Origin: Erwinia sp. HDF1-3R
GTDB lineage: Bacteria; Pseudomonadota; Gammaproteobacteria; Enterobacterales; Enterobacteriaceae
Assembly (NCBI RefSeq): GCF_039621855.1
Contig: NZ_CP155071.1
Coordinates: 3,782,001 to 3,846,000 of the forward strand
DNA length: 64,000 nucleotides
Reading direction: 5' to 3'
Made by a program: the position numbers and the translations under genes. Each line of letters starts with the position of its first letter. The stretch's first letter is position 1. Shown one piece after another: positions 48,567 through 57,540 of the stretch. Under the pieces are notes generated by a model, which ran no database searches, was not told the origin of the DNA, and saw nothing but the letters and a program-made list of their open reading frames with translations.

Positions 48567-48606
48567 TAAGCCGAGGGCGCGCCAACACTGGCGCGCCCTC
48601 GGCTTA
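48567..48606. terminator. Bidirectional terminator between fumarase and araE
   Basis: TAAGCCGAGGGCGCGCCA and TGGCGCGCCCTCGGCTTA form an 18-bp stem with a 4-nt loop in the convergent gap. It lacks a long T tract but is the strongest hairpin in the region. Confidence 0.75.
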
Positions 48607-48629
48607 TCTGCAGTACGCTACTGGTCTGG

Positions 48630-50048
48630 CTACTGGCCTAGATCGCGCAGCTTTTTACCTGCCATCAAATTCTTTTCAATATGCTCAAGCGTTTTGTTTT
48701 TCGTCTCCGGCACCAGGAACACGGTGATAACGATAAACGCCAGATTAAAGCCGGTATACAGCCAGAAGGTCCCCGCCGCGCCGATACTGCCCAGCAGCGT
48801 CAGGAAGGTCGCGCCAATCAGCATATTTGCCACCCAGTTGGTGGTGGTTGAACAGGTTATGCCAAAGTCACGACACTTCAGCGGCTGGATCTCCGAGCAA
48901 AGTATCCATACTACCGGCGCGGCACTCATGGCATAGCCACCAATACAGAGCATTGTCATCCCGACGGATACCCATGAAAGTCCGGTAGAGACCTCCCCTT
49001 CCCCCGCTTTAAGCAGACAATATCCCAGGATCAGCGTGGCAAATGCCATTACCGAAAACCCTATTTTCAGAATCGGCTTTCTGCCCGCCTTATCTACGGT
49101 GAACACCGCGATAAAGGTCGCAAACATAAAGGTCAGCCCAACGACCACCGTGGCAATCATCTGCTCCTGGGTACTTTGGAAACCCGCCATTTTAAAAATC
49201 TGCGGCGCGTAATACATGATGATATTCATGCCCGTAAACTGCTGCATTCCCTGTAATAGCATGCCAAGGAAAACGGCACGTCTTACGTTGCGGTTCTGCC
49301 TGAACAGCGAGAATCCACCCTGCTTCATGCGCAGGCTTTCCCTGATCTCATTCAGTTCCTGACGGGCCTTCTCGGAGGTATCCCTCAGCATGCGCAGCAC
49401 TTCTTCCGCTTCAATGTGCATGCCTTTTGCCGCCAGCCAGCGCGGGCTGTTAGGCAGGAAAATCACCAGGATGAAAAGGATAACGGCGGGTATGGCCAGC
49501 ACACCCAACATCGCCCGCCAGTTACCGCTGTAGCTCAGCGCGGTATCGGACAGGAAAGCCAGTACGATGCCCACCGTTATCATCAGCTGATACATGCTGA
49601 TCATTTTGCCACGGATATTTTCGGTAGCCATTTCAGACAGGTATAGCGGCGCGGTGTAGGAGGCAATCCCGACAGCCACCCCCAGCAATACGCGAAAAAC
49701 CAGCAGAATTTCTAAATTGACCGCAAAGGCAGACCCCAGCGACCCCACAATAAATAATACTGCAGCGGACATCAGACTGTATTTCCTGCCCAGGCGGTGT
49801 GAAACCCAACCGTTGCAAAGCGCGCCGACAGCCGCACCCAGCATCATACTGCTTACCACCCACTCCTGCTGGTGGCTGTCCAGCGTGAAGTGTTGCGTAA
49901 TAAAAGGCAGCGCCCCGGAAATCACGCCAATATCCAGACCAAATAGCAGACCGGCAAAAGCGGCCGATATGGAGATAAAAGCATTCATGCGCCGTACTTT
50001 ACGTTTGCGATCGTCTACAGGAATCACATCATCGTTTACAAGAGACAT
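48630..50048 (-). CDS. araE: Arabinose-proton symporter AraE (MFS sugar porter)
   Basis: The 472-residue protein is the same length as E. coli AraE and highly similar to it. Sugar porter motifs include [37 protein letters not shown] and [18 protein letters not shown]. It imports L-arabinose with protons, although GalP-type specificity cannot be excluded. The start [11 protein letters not shown] at 50048 is preferred to the longer frame to 50093. Confidence 0.92.
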   Translation of the reverse strand: MSLVNDDVIPVDDRKRKVRRMNAFISISAAFAGLLFGLDIGVISGALPFITQHFTLDSHQQEWVVSSMMLGAAVGALCNGWVSHRLGRKYSLMSAAVLFIVGSLGSAFAVNLEILLVFRVLLGVAVGIASYTAPLYLSEMATENIRGKMISMYQLMITVGIVLAFLSDTALSYSGNWRAMLGVLAIPAVILFILVIFLPNSPRWLAAKGMHIEAEEVLRMLRDTSEKARQELNEIRESLRMKQGGFSLFRQNRNVRRAVFLGMLLQGMQQFTGMNIIMYYAPQIFKMAGFQSTQEQMIATVVVGLTFMFATFIAVFTVDKAGRKPILKIGFSVMAFATLILGYCLLKAGEGEVSTGLSWVSVGMTMLCIGGYAMSAAPVVWILCSEIQPLKCRDFGITCSTTTNWVANMLIGATFLTLLGSIGAAGTFWLYTGFNLAFIVITVFLVPETKNKTLEHIEKNLMAGKKLRDLGQ

Positions 50049-50788
50049 CTTCAGGCTCCGCTTCTCAGGCATCTGTAGCCGCAAAGCATACAAAACTGCC
50101 GCCTCGCGGTATTAGGCCGAACGCTCCCAAAGCATGGACAATCTGGCTAAGCAGCTCACAATTGTGATGGGGATCCCGTCTGTGCTGCTTTAGACGGCCA
50201 GGACGCATTTGCTCGACGCCTGGAAGGGTAACGTCATCGTGAGGAAGGATTTAGAAAAAGCATAGGGTTATCTGAATTCTGGGCTGATGAGCGGTAAAAA
50301 TTACTTGAGGGGCAATTCAAAGACGCCCTTTTGCACTGGGTCGTCGCAGAATAATGGTCAGTGCGGGATCTTGTCTATCGATAGGCAAGATGAATATGCT
50401 GAAACCTCTCTGAATATGAATGGCTTTATTATGCGAGTCCTTACATCCCCTTTTTGGGCAGGGGTAGTAAATGATTCCATCCCAATCCGCAGAAAAACCT
50501 GCTGGTTACTGGAATATGTATTTAGGCAGAATACATATTTTTATGCATATCATGGAGTAGCTACTGTGAGCGATAAAATACAACCAGAGGTAAATAGCCA
50601 TGTGAAACGAATATTAAGGTCAACTTGCTGCAGTTCGTTATCTTTAAATCACGTATCTATAAAAAAATTAACACTGAAGATACTGAAGATAAAGACTTAC
50701 AAGAAAAAACAGTCTTGAACGCACCTCTGGCACAGGACTTTACTTATAAAATTATAAACTCCTTTAAAATCGATAAAAATAATATTAC
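50049..50788. other. Junction between core and A+T-rich accessory DNA
   Basis: About 740 bp without a supported gene. It includes the araE promoter, a TCACAATTGTGA palindrome near 50157 and a CCGTCT/AGACGG hairpin near 50177. An open frame (50287-50718, 143 codons) and an overlapping one (50625-50882) look non-coding. Base composition shifts to A+T-rich at about 50.3-50.5 kb. Confidence 0.55.
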
Positions 50789-50810
50789 AAACGGCCATAG
50801 GGCCGTTTGC
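50789..50810 (-). terminator. Terminator of the four-gene biosynthetic operon
   Basis: CAAACGGCC and GGCCGTTTG form a perfect 9-bp stem with a 4-nt loop. On the - strand it is followed by TAATATTATTTTTATC and lies about 95 bp after the cupin stop. Confidence 0.8.
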
Positions 50811-50906
50811 ATAATTGCGCTGCAAAGACCTAATTATCTGGAGGAGTCTGGAAGCAAGATAATTATCATCAGTTGTCGTTAATGTGAAAATTAATGTTGT
50901 TATGGA

Positions 50907-51224
50907 TTAGGCTAAATCAATTAGTTGTGTTGCGATTGCATAAGTACATCCCTTAACGGAAGCAATAGATTGATGCCTAATCATTGATGGAAGATAGATA
51001 ATATCCCCAGGATTACAAGTTTGAGTTTTCTCTTCATAGAAGAATTCTAACCCTCCTTCTATTATCAATAATGTTTCACTATTTTCATGCTGATGCCATG
51101 TATGAGCTTTATTAGCAGAATCCCGTTGAAACTCAATACAACCCTGTTCAGGAAGCATTTTATGGAGTAAATGATAAATATTTTTTTCCGTAGAAAGATC
51201 GACATAAGAAAATCTAACACTCAT
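50907..51224 (-). CDS. Small cupin protein in biosynthetic operon
   Basis: The 105-residue single-domain cupin has motif 1 around HTWHQHENSETLLIIEGG (His and Glu metal ligands) and motif 2 around NPGDIIYLPSMIRHQ. Small cupins of this kind act as metal-dependent oxygenases, isomerases, or in N-N bond chemistry next to N-hydroxylases; which applies is unknown. It is the last gene of the operon, starting 1 bp after the stop of the YqcI/YcgG-family gene. Confidence 0.8.
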   Translation of the reverse strand: MSVRFSYVDLSTEKNIYHLLHKMLPEQGCIEFQRDSANKAHTWHQHENSETLLIIEGGLEFFYEEKTQTCNPGDIIYLPSMIRHQSIASVKGCTYAIATQLIDLA

Positions 51225-51225
51225 C

Positions 51226-51978
51226 TTAAATTACCTTTTCATGTTCAGGCTCTAAGTTTACGTTACTTTCCTCTCTCTCCATTTTATGGAATGGGCATGA
51301 AAGTTTCTTATCCTCTCCATCATCAAGAAAATACTGTGTGTATTCCCGATTATGAGCGTCCCCATATTTACCCAAAAACGGAGACTTAGATGCTATATCA
51401 TAAGGTTCCAGCCTTTTAGTAACAGTTGAGAATGCATTATTAGCTTTGATTTCTGTATCTAAGAGATCATCGAACACCCACCTGGGCTGTATCGTCAACA
51501 TAAACCCTGGGCTACGTCTGCTCAATCTGTTTACGTGAGCGGGAGTATTGCAAACTATAAACATGGGTTCTCCATGAAAGCAAAACTCCCACGCCGGATC
51601 ATCCAGATTCTCAGGTAGCACCTTCGACCATGGTTTATTATCCAATTTACTCAGATCATTCAGAAGATTCCAGAATTTATTTCTGTATTCCTCGATAGTT
51701 TTTATTTCTTTAGGCTGTTCGAATACGACAAATGACGTCTGTTTACCATACGACTTATAGTTCTCGCAGTAATGCACCAGATCCTTTGCAAGGTTCAATG
51801 CAGTGATGTTTTCATAAAAAGAAAAACGCAGCATATCTCTTTTATATCCGTTTACACCAAATATACATGGAAAGGGTCTATCTTTATTCTTCAGAGTAGC
51901 ATCAAAATCTGAAAATAGAACTTTCTCCCATTTTTTTAAACTAACTTCCCCATCATTTATTTCGCTTGCGGTATACAT
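51226..51978 (-). CDS. YqcI/YcgG-family protein, predicted heme-dependent N-hydroxylase
   Basis: The 250-residue protein has the family signature FHGEPMFIVCNTPAHVNRLS followed by RRSPGFMLTIQPRWVFDDL, and the N-terminal RPFPCIFGVNGYKRDMLRFS segment. Characterised members of this family (GntA of guanitoxin and AglA of argolaphos biosynthesis) hydroxylate guanidine or arginine nitrogens with heme; I assign the role by family memory. The C terminus has a Cys-Pro-Phe-His segment (KLSCPFHKMER). It abuts the ATP-grasp gene with no gap and uses its GAGG as ribosome site. Confidence 0.82.
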   Translation of the reverse strand: MYTASEINDGEVSLKKWEKVLFSDFDATLKNKDRPFPCIFGVNGYKRDMLRFSFYENITALNLAKDLVHYCENYKSYGKQTSFVVFEQPKEIKTIEEYRNKFWNLLNDLSKLDNKPWSKVLPENLDDPAWEFCFHGEPMFIVCNTPAHVNRLSRRSPGFMLTIQPRWVFDDLLDTEIKANNAFSTVTKRLEPYDIASKSPFLGKYGDAHNREYTQYFLDDGEDKKLSCPFHKMEREESNVNLEPEHEKVI

Positions 51979-53199
51979 TCAAACCTCATTATTTTGAAAA
52001 ATAGATCTAACTTCTCTCTCTAAAAAATCTAATTCTATATCGGTGTCAGCGACTATTGACACAATTCCGGGACAATTCGATAGATCGGTTGTTAAAGGAA
52101 TATTTTCGTTATTTTTTATGAATAACTTGATATGGTTAACACCGTGAATATCATTCAATTTATTTTCTAATCCATGAGCGTCGGGTATAGAGAATGACTC
52201 ATTTTCGTTAACTAAGAATACTATCCTTGCTTTTTTTATCAATATCGATGGGGTTATATCGAATTCATTTATTAATAGTTCAATTGAACTTTTCAAAAGG
52301 CCAGGTGAATAGCACTCTTCAAACAAAAGCGGTGCAATTCCACCATGAAGTCTGGCCCCAAGTTCAATCATTGTTGGACCATTTGCAGTATTCATTATTT
52401 CAATGTGTGCAAGGCCAAATTCAACACCCAGTGCACAGGATGCTTTTTTTGCATATTCTATAATAGAAGCATAGCTTTGATCATTAATATCTAAGACATC
52501 CAGTGACTCATATACGAACAGGCTACCGTTATGTAATCCTTTTTTATACCGACATAAAGCACAAACTTTAATTCCTTTATGTCCAACCACTAAATCGACA
52601 ACAAACTCCTCTCCCTCCAGTTTCTCCTGAACAAGATAGAAACCATTTTTAACTCCCATAATATTTTTTTTATTCCAGTTTATTTTTGAGATCCATTCAA
52701 TTGCTTCTTTTTTATTTTTGACGAACACAACCCCATCGGTCAGACAGGAACTATCGGGTTTGATTACATATCCAGAGGTACTATTTAAATCGTCGATTCT
52801 GTCTTCGCTTTGGCTTATTAACTTGGATGATATGGATCTTAGCCCTGTCTCATAAAGCCTTTTCTGCATATCGCTTTTTTTTCTTCGCCAGTCGGTTGTA
52901 AGATAATCATTACGTTCCACATTATATGCGAATGATAATGCCTCAGCGCAATAAACTCCCGTTTCCGCTCCTGGAATAACAGCAAGAACTGTATCAGGGC
53001 TAATTATATTCTTTATCTCATCAGCACTGTATAAACATCCATCTGTAAACCCATCGCCAGTGTAGGAATCTTTTATTCTGCCTGGAATACTGGGATTTGA
53101 TAATACTGCATAGCATTTAATATTAATTTTTTTTAATTCAGGCGCTATCAGGGCACCCGTTGAAAACGGATCGACGATTATTACTGTGTCTTTTGACAT
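51979..53199 (-). CDS. ATP-grasp ligase (amino acid ligase-like)
   Basis: The 406-residue protein has the ATP-grasp fold: N-terminal Rossmann-like part (DTVIIVDPFSTGALIAPELK), an ATP-binding lysine region (SGYVIKPDSSCLTDGVVFV), QEKLEGEEFVVDLVV and the Mg site HIEIMNTANGPTMIELGARL. The layout resembles BacD/YwfE-type L-amino acid ligases that join two amino acids or acylate an amine. Substrates are unknown. Its start overlaps the exporter gene by 19 bp. Confidence 0.85.
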   Translation of the reverse strand: MSKDTVIIVDPFSTGALIAPELKKINIKCYAVLSNPSIPGRIKDSYTGDGFTDGCLYSADEIKNIISPDTVLAVIPGAETGVYCAEALSFAYNVERNDYLTTDWRRKKSDMQKRLYETGLRSISSKLISQSEDRIDDLNSTSGYVIKPDSSCLTDGVVFVKNKKEAIEWISKINWNKKNIMGVKNGFYLVQEKLEGEEFVVDLVVGHKGIKVCALCRYKKGLHNGSLFVYESLDVLDINDQSYASIIEYAKKASCALGVEFGLAHIEIMNTANGPTMIELGARLHGGIAPLLFEECYSPGLLKSSIELLINEFDITPSILIKKARIVFLVNENESFSIPDAHGLENKLNDIHGVNHIKLFIKNNENIPLTTDLSNCPGIVSIVADTDIELDFLEREVRSIFQNNEV

Positions 53200-54350
53200 T
53201 TAACTCTTTTCCCTTGCTGTGTTGAAATAATGAAAATAAAAATGCTTGCACCAACCAGTGGAAATATATAACCGGAAGCGTTTACCCCCAGCACAAAGCT
53301 GCTCGTTAATAAACCGAAAATCAAAGGCCCAATGGCTTGTGAAAAGGTGTATATAGTGGCGCTATATTTGGCAACTGCGTTAGCCTCATCTTTGTTTCGG
53401 GTTTCGTCAATTATTTCTTTACGCAGATTGATCCTGATTGTATTCATTGAAAAACCTATCAGGAAACACATAGCTATTGATGCCATAGGAATGCTGGACT
53501 GAGTAAATACTACATCCGCCAGTGTTAACATTGCCGATGGTAAAAAAAACTTAAACCACTTGATATCTATAAAAGCAGCTAAAAATGCACCCGCACCAGC
53601 GGCACCACTACACGCGCCGTAATAAGAAACACTTAAATGTTTTATATTTTGAAAAAGGATAGGCGTTAATGTATTAAAAGCACAAATATGTAACCCGATA
53701 AGACCAATAGCCAGGCTTAAAAATTTTAGTTTATTAGATAAGGCAATATCTTCTTGTTTAGTTTCGTTAACAAATCCAGAAGTTGATTTTTTTTCTTTGT
53801 AGAGAAGATTTCCGAAGATGCTAACAATAATATCAAAAAAACAGAGGTATGAAATCAGATTATTGTAGCTTGTTTTCGTTAAAAAATACCCGCTAATTAA
53901 CGCACCTGAAAATGAGCCTATTTGAACCAGTGTCTGCATGGTTCTTGATGCTCGCTGTGATGAAATATATCCATCAAGAACGAGTTTAGCGTTTCCTGAC
54001 TCAAGCGTACTTAAGGTTATGAGGGATAAGTAACCAATACTTAAAGATGTTATCACAAAACCGAACTTGGTATCTGAATAATGTAACAGTGAAATTACAA
54101 GTAAAACAGAATATAAAATCACCCTTCTTTTATAAAGCTCACTTACACTTATAAACTTCCTTACCTTGATTATATTTATTTTCCTAAGCAAAAAAGGCAG
54201 AGCCGCGCCCACTGACAGCGTAACTCCCAGAAAAACGGGTGATGAAGTTACTTTCAAAGAATTCCAAATATTACTCAGGAGCAAAACCATATCGGAGAAA
54301 TAAAGAAGGACTAATAATGAGTAAAATCGTACAACAGCAGAGTTAGGCAT
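53181..54350 (-). CDS. MFS transporter, likely exporter of the operon's product
   Basis: The 389-residue protein has about 11-12 hydrophobic segments typical of the major facilitator superfamily (ALPFLLRKINIIKVRK loop, IGFSMNTIRINLRKEIIDE, GPLIFGLLTSSFVLG). It is first in the operon and translationally coupled to the ATP-grasp gene. Transporters in this position usually give export and self-resistance. No close family recognised. Confidence 0.82.
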   Translation of the reverse strand: MPNSAVVRFYSLLVLLYFSDMVLLLSNIWNSLKVTSSPVFLGVTLSVGAALPFLLRKINIIKVRKFISVSELYKRRVILYSVLLVISLLHYSDTKFGFVITSLSIGYLSLITLSTLESGNAKLVLDGYISSQRASRTMQTLVQIGSFSGALISGYFLTKTSYNNLISYLCFFDIIVSIFGNLLYKEKKSTSGFVNETKQEDIALSNKLKFLSLAIGLIGLHICAFNTLTPILFQNIKHLSVSYYGACSGAAGAGAFLAAFIDIKWFKFFLPSAMLTLADVVFTQSSIPMASIAMCFLIGFSMNTIRINLRKEIIDETRNKDEANAVAKYSATIYTFSQAIGPLIFGLLTSSFVLGVNASGYIFPLVGASIFIFIISTQQGKRVKCQKTQ

Positions 54351-54626
54351 TTTAAATCCATACGTTTATTGTCAATTTTAGCTAAAATAATTTAACAACC
54401 CTGTATTGTAAAGTTATATTTTAATAACTTTTAGCACTATGCTTATGCTTTTTATATGGATTTTTATTCAAGGACAATCAAACCCACCTCATTAAAAAAA
54501 CAATAATATTGTTATATATCATATAGTTTTATTAATTCACCTTTTTGTTACATTTACTTTTTAAATGTACCTATGACATTAGCATGCTTACAATTGATTA
54601 TTTAGTAACCAGCTACCAACATCAAA
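54351..54626. other. A+T-rich region upstream of the exporter operon
   Basis: No gene seen. It should contain the operon promoter on the - strand. TTGACA occurs at 54368-54373 (- strand) but without a well-placed -10, so I do not call it. Confidence 0.4.
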
Positions 54627-55060
54627 TCATTCAATAAATTTTATCATACTTGGGTAAGTATGAACTTTCGTGTCATACACTATATTTTGCTTATTTAATC
54701 GCCATCGATTGTTCAGACGATGCTGGTAATGCGGCGTACTGTCATTAATATCATTGTGTGACATTCCATTTCTGTAATTATCACGACCTTTACTGCATAT
54801 AAATATTTGTGTTGTCGTTTGATTACGCCGGGTGAACGTTTCCATTGTGCAAAAAACTTTCCGATCTCCTTGTTCTAAAGCAGTGGAAAATGTTTTCGGC
54901 TGCATGGTCCTGATCGGTAACGCATACTGTCCGATAACCTTCGCCATCGATAACATTATTGACCATCCAATAACCTGACGGGAGAACAGATCAACCATCA
55001 CCACCGGCGACGATTATCATCTATTCGATCTGTTCTATGTTATATACGTCATACCGTGCT
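54627..55060 (-). pseudogene. Degenerate IS3-family transposase fragment
   Basis: An open stretch of 125 codons from 55004 begins MVMVDLFSRQVIGWSI, matching the DDE-domain segment (VxDLFSRxVVGWS) of IS3-family OrfB. Upstream codons contain several stops and the downstream part loses similarity through frameshifts, so this is a decayed remnant distinct from the IS at 55.1-56.3 kb. Confidence 0.7.
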
Positions 55061-55133
55061 CATCATATGCCTTTGCAAGTAAGTGCTGAGTTGCGAGTCC
55101 TCTCGCGGGCCTGATCTGTAGTCCCTCCGGTTT

Positions 55134-55973
55134 TTAGTACCACCGCCAATGAGGATCTCCGGCCAGTTTTTCCCTCGCATAGATAACAGGTGGTATATCA
55201 CCCAGTGAGCTATGCGGGCGTTCTTCGTTATATTCTGTGCGCCATTCTTCTGTTAGCACGCGGACTTCTGACAGCGTTCTGAACAGATACATATCAAGTA
55301 TTTCTGTTCGTAGTGTTTTATTAAATCACTCAATAAATCCGTTCTGCATGGGCCTACCGGGCTGAATAAAATCGAGTATCACGCCGTGCATCTCTGCCCA
55401 TTCACCTAAGGCGGCGGCAGTGAGTTCTGGACCATTATCACTTCGGATAAAAGCCGGACAGCCTCGTTCTGCACTTAATCGCTCCAGGATGCGTACAACA
55501 CGATGAGCCGGTATATTCAAGTCAACTTCGATTGCCAGTGCTTCCCGGTTAAAGTCATCAACGACGTTAAATAACCTGAATCGCCGCCCGTCGCTCAAGG
55601 GATCACTCATAAAATCAACTGACCAACAGTGGTTCATTTTATGTGGAATAACCAACGGCTGTGGATGCCTGCCCGGTAAGCGTTTTTTTCCTTTGCGCCG
55701 AAAGTTAAGTTTTAACAATCGATAGATCCGGTAAACCCGTTTTGCATTCCACAGTAATCCTGCCTGGCGTAACTTTTTGAACATAAGTCCAAAACCATAG
55801 GCCGGATACTGATGCGCCAGTTTTTGTAGTGCCTCGATCACAGGCAGGTCCCGTGCTGTGTTCGGGCAATAATGCAACAGGCTTCGACTGATACCGATAA
55901 TCCTGCACCCGCGTCGTTCGCTGGCCTGATGTTCCGTCATAACGTAATGCAGCAGTTCACGCTTCTCAGGCAC
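55134..55973 (-). pseudogene. IS3-family transposase OrfB with premature TGA
   Basis: The frame encodes the rve/DDE integrase core (KMNHCWSVDFMSDPLSDGRR, FIRSDNGPELTAAAL) and stops at TGA 55328-55326 in the segment GFIE-stop-FNKTLRTEIL. This position is normally Arg, so a CGA-to-TGA change is likely. The same frame then continues to TAA at 55134 with the expected C terminus (ERPHSSLGDIPPVIYAREKL). Confidence 0.88.
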
Positions 55974-55975
55974 CG

Positions 55976-56242
55976 TTAAAGTTTTTTTGACACAACATCC
56001 TTAAGAATTTCATGATCTAAGCTCAGGGATGCGTACATGTGCCTTAATCGGCGATTCTCTTCTTCCAGCTCTTTCATTCGTTTGATATAAGAGGACTCCA
56101 TGCCGCCGTATTCAGATTTCCAGTTGTAATAGCTGGCCATCGACACACCGTTTTCGCGACACACATCCTTCACATGCCGACCCCCTTCAACTTCTTTCAG
56201 AACCCGCAGGATCTGAGTTTCAGTGAAACGTGCTTTCTACAT
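55976..56242 (-). pseudogene. IS3-family transposase OrfA with TAG at codon 2
   Basis: The HTH protein reads KARFTETQILRVLKEVEGG and then VKDVCRENGVSMASYYNWKS after ATG 56242 followed by TAG. An internal GTG could restart. It ends TCA AAA AAA CTT TAA, and a -1 slip on A AAA AAA would enter the orfB frame. Confidence 0.82.
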
Positions 56243-56374
56243 GATGAGCCTCCGTTGGTTGTATTTTAACCAGAGAACTCCATTACGCGGTAAGACTAAA
56301 TTCAGGGGGAACTACATCAGGAATGCATACAGAATCTCAAAAAAGAGTCCCACAACCTTTCAATCCAGGACAGG

Positions 56375-56926
56375 ATGCTAAGGACGGGACAGGCTACAAT
56401 ATCCTCATCAATCAAGTTCTATCACGATAATGAAAAAATCATCGGTTATGTGATTGACGGCATAGGTGTTGTGCTTGGAACACTTCAGATGGTTGCTGGG
56501 GTGGGAGTGTTTGCTGGCTCATTAGCCACGGGAAATGTCCTCGGTATGCTGGCTGGTTCAGCCTTGGTCGCAAACGGAGCAGGCTCCACTGTTGAAAGCA
56601 TAGACAAGCTCAGGGGTATTGCTAATCCATCAAATTCAGTGAAAAAGGCATACGAAGATACAGCAGAGTTCTTCGGCTTTGATCCTCGTCTTGGTTTACT
56701 TGCATATCAAGTCGTTGATCTGACAACTTCTTATTACGGTATATTCAAGTTAACACTTAAGCCAGAAACATGGCGATTATTCAAATATCTCCCAACTGAT
56801 TATTACCGTAAAATTCAGGTAATGAGTAAGCCTGCTCTCGCTCTTAAGGGGGTAGGAGCGGCTGTTAAAGGTGCAGGAATAAGAGTAAATCTCTATCAAA
56901 TGAATGATAAAAATCAAAGCAACTAA
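56375..56926 (+). CDS. DUF4225 domain protein, probably 5'-truncated
   Basis: The 183-residue product has a central hydrophobic, Gly/Ala-rich region (GYVIDGIGVVLGTLQMVAGV, FAGSLATGNVLGMLAGSALV) and a C terminus (YRKIQVMSKPALALKGVGAA) like DUF4225 proteins, which occur near polymorphic toxin loci. Full-length members have a longer N-terminal part. The IS end is only about 60 bp upstream, so the 5' part may have been lost. A short frame at 56323-56430 (MHTESQKRVPQPFNPGQDAK) precedes it out of frame and may be a remnant. Confidence 0.6.
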   Translation: MLRTGQATISSSIKFYHDNEKIIGYVIDGIGVVLGTLQMVAGVGVFAGSLATGNVLGMLAGSALVANGAGSTVESIDKLRGIANPSNSVKKAYEDTAEFFGFDPRLGLLAYQVVDLTTSYYGIFKLTLKPETWRLFKYLPTDYYRKIQVMSKPALALKGVGAAVKGAGIRVNLYQMNDKNQSN

Positions 56927-57246
56927 TTTTTCTGCTTTCTTGTAAAACGGTGTGCTTTCCATGCAAGATTTAGCGGTATGACGAAGTAAACGATTACTAA
57001 ACCTATTATAAGAACAATACCATAGGAGACTAAGCTCTCATTGTGCCCCTTGTAAAGACCGTATGCAAAGACAGAAGCAATGATAGTGATGCAAACAACC
57101 CCTCCCCAAAATCTCTTACTCAAATCTAAAATAAGGCTCTTAGGTGAGTCTGTTCGAGATTCGTCTCTCTTTATAATATTTTTGAGTTTGCCATTGTCCT
57201 TTGCGGAAAAACCATTACCAAGAAGCTTTTGTTTGTAATCGTTCAT
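56923..57246 (-). CDS. Small two-TM membrane protein, unknown
   Basis: Unrecognised 107-residue protein with a charged N-terminal half and two hydrophobic segments (GGVVCITIIASVFAYGLYKG; YGIVLIIGLVIVYFVIPLNL) ending in basic residues. It is convergent with the DUF4225 gene and overlaps its 3' end by 4 bp. It could be a partner of that protein. MNDYKQKLL at 57246 is preferred over the start at 57288. Confidence 0.6.
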   Translation of the reverse strand: MNDYKQKLLGNGFSAKDNGKLKNIIKRDESRTDSPKSLILDLSKRFWGGVVCITIIASVFAYGLYKGHNESLVSYGIVLIIGLVIVYFVIPLNLAWKAHRFTRKQKN

Positions 57247-57399
57247 TTCAAAAATCCCGGCTGAATTCTCATGCAGTAAATATAACAAGATTTATCGGTC
57301 GGGCGCCATATGTTCTTTTTACAGAACACTCACCATTTAGTTGAAGTGAACAGATCATGTGGCTAAAGTGTTATACTTCATTTATTAAAAAAATCAGTC

Positions 57400-57540
57400 T
57401 TATTGCTTTAATTTACGCCCTTGATATTTAAACTCAGGTCTATGCTCAAAAATTTTCTTTTGGTTTCTGAGCGTTTTCTCAGCTTCATATTCATTCCAAA
57501 TTATATACTCAACTATGAACTTGTAGAAATAGAGGCCCGG
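57400..57540 (-). pseudogene. C-terminal fragment of an unidentified gene
   Basis: A 46-codon open stretch reads YFYKFIVEYIIWNEYEAEKT and then FEHRPEFKYQGRKLKQ, with protein-like composition and no start codon. A stop precedes it in frame. It looks like the remains of a gene eroded by recombination. Confidence 0.4.

Larger units (their letters stand above)
55118..56316 (-). mobile_element. IS3-family insertion sequence (inactive)
   Basis: About 1.2 kb bounded by imperfect inverted repeats TGTAGTCCCTCCGG (from 55118) and TGTAGTTCCCCCTG (ending at 56316 on the other strand). It carries orfA and orfB in IS3-type arrangement with a poly-A -1 frameshift site between them. Both reading frames have stops. 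No clear target duplication was found. Confidence 0.82.

Noticed and set aside
50155-50170. TCACAATTGTGA palindrome upstream of araE considered as a CRP site
   Set aside because: CRP consensus is TGTGA-N6-TCACA; the half-sites here are in the opposite order, so I do not call it.
50287-50718. 143-codon frame upstream of the biosynthetic operon, considered as a precursor peptide gene
   Set aside because: No homology, weak start, composition changes along its length, and an overlapping frame is equally open. No precursor features.
54368-54373. TTGACA as -35 of the exporter operon promoter
   Set aside because: No -10 element at proper spacing before the start codon.
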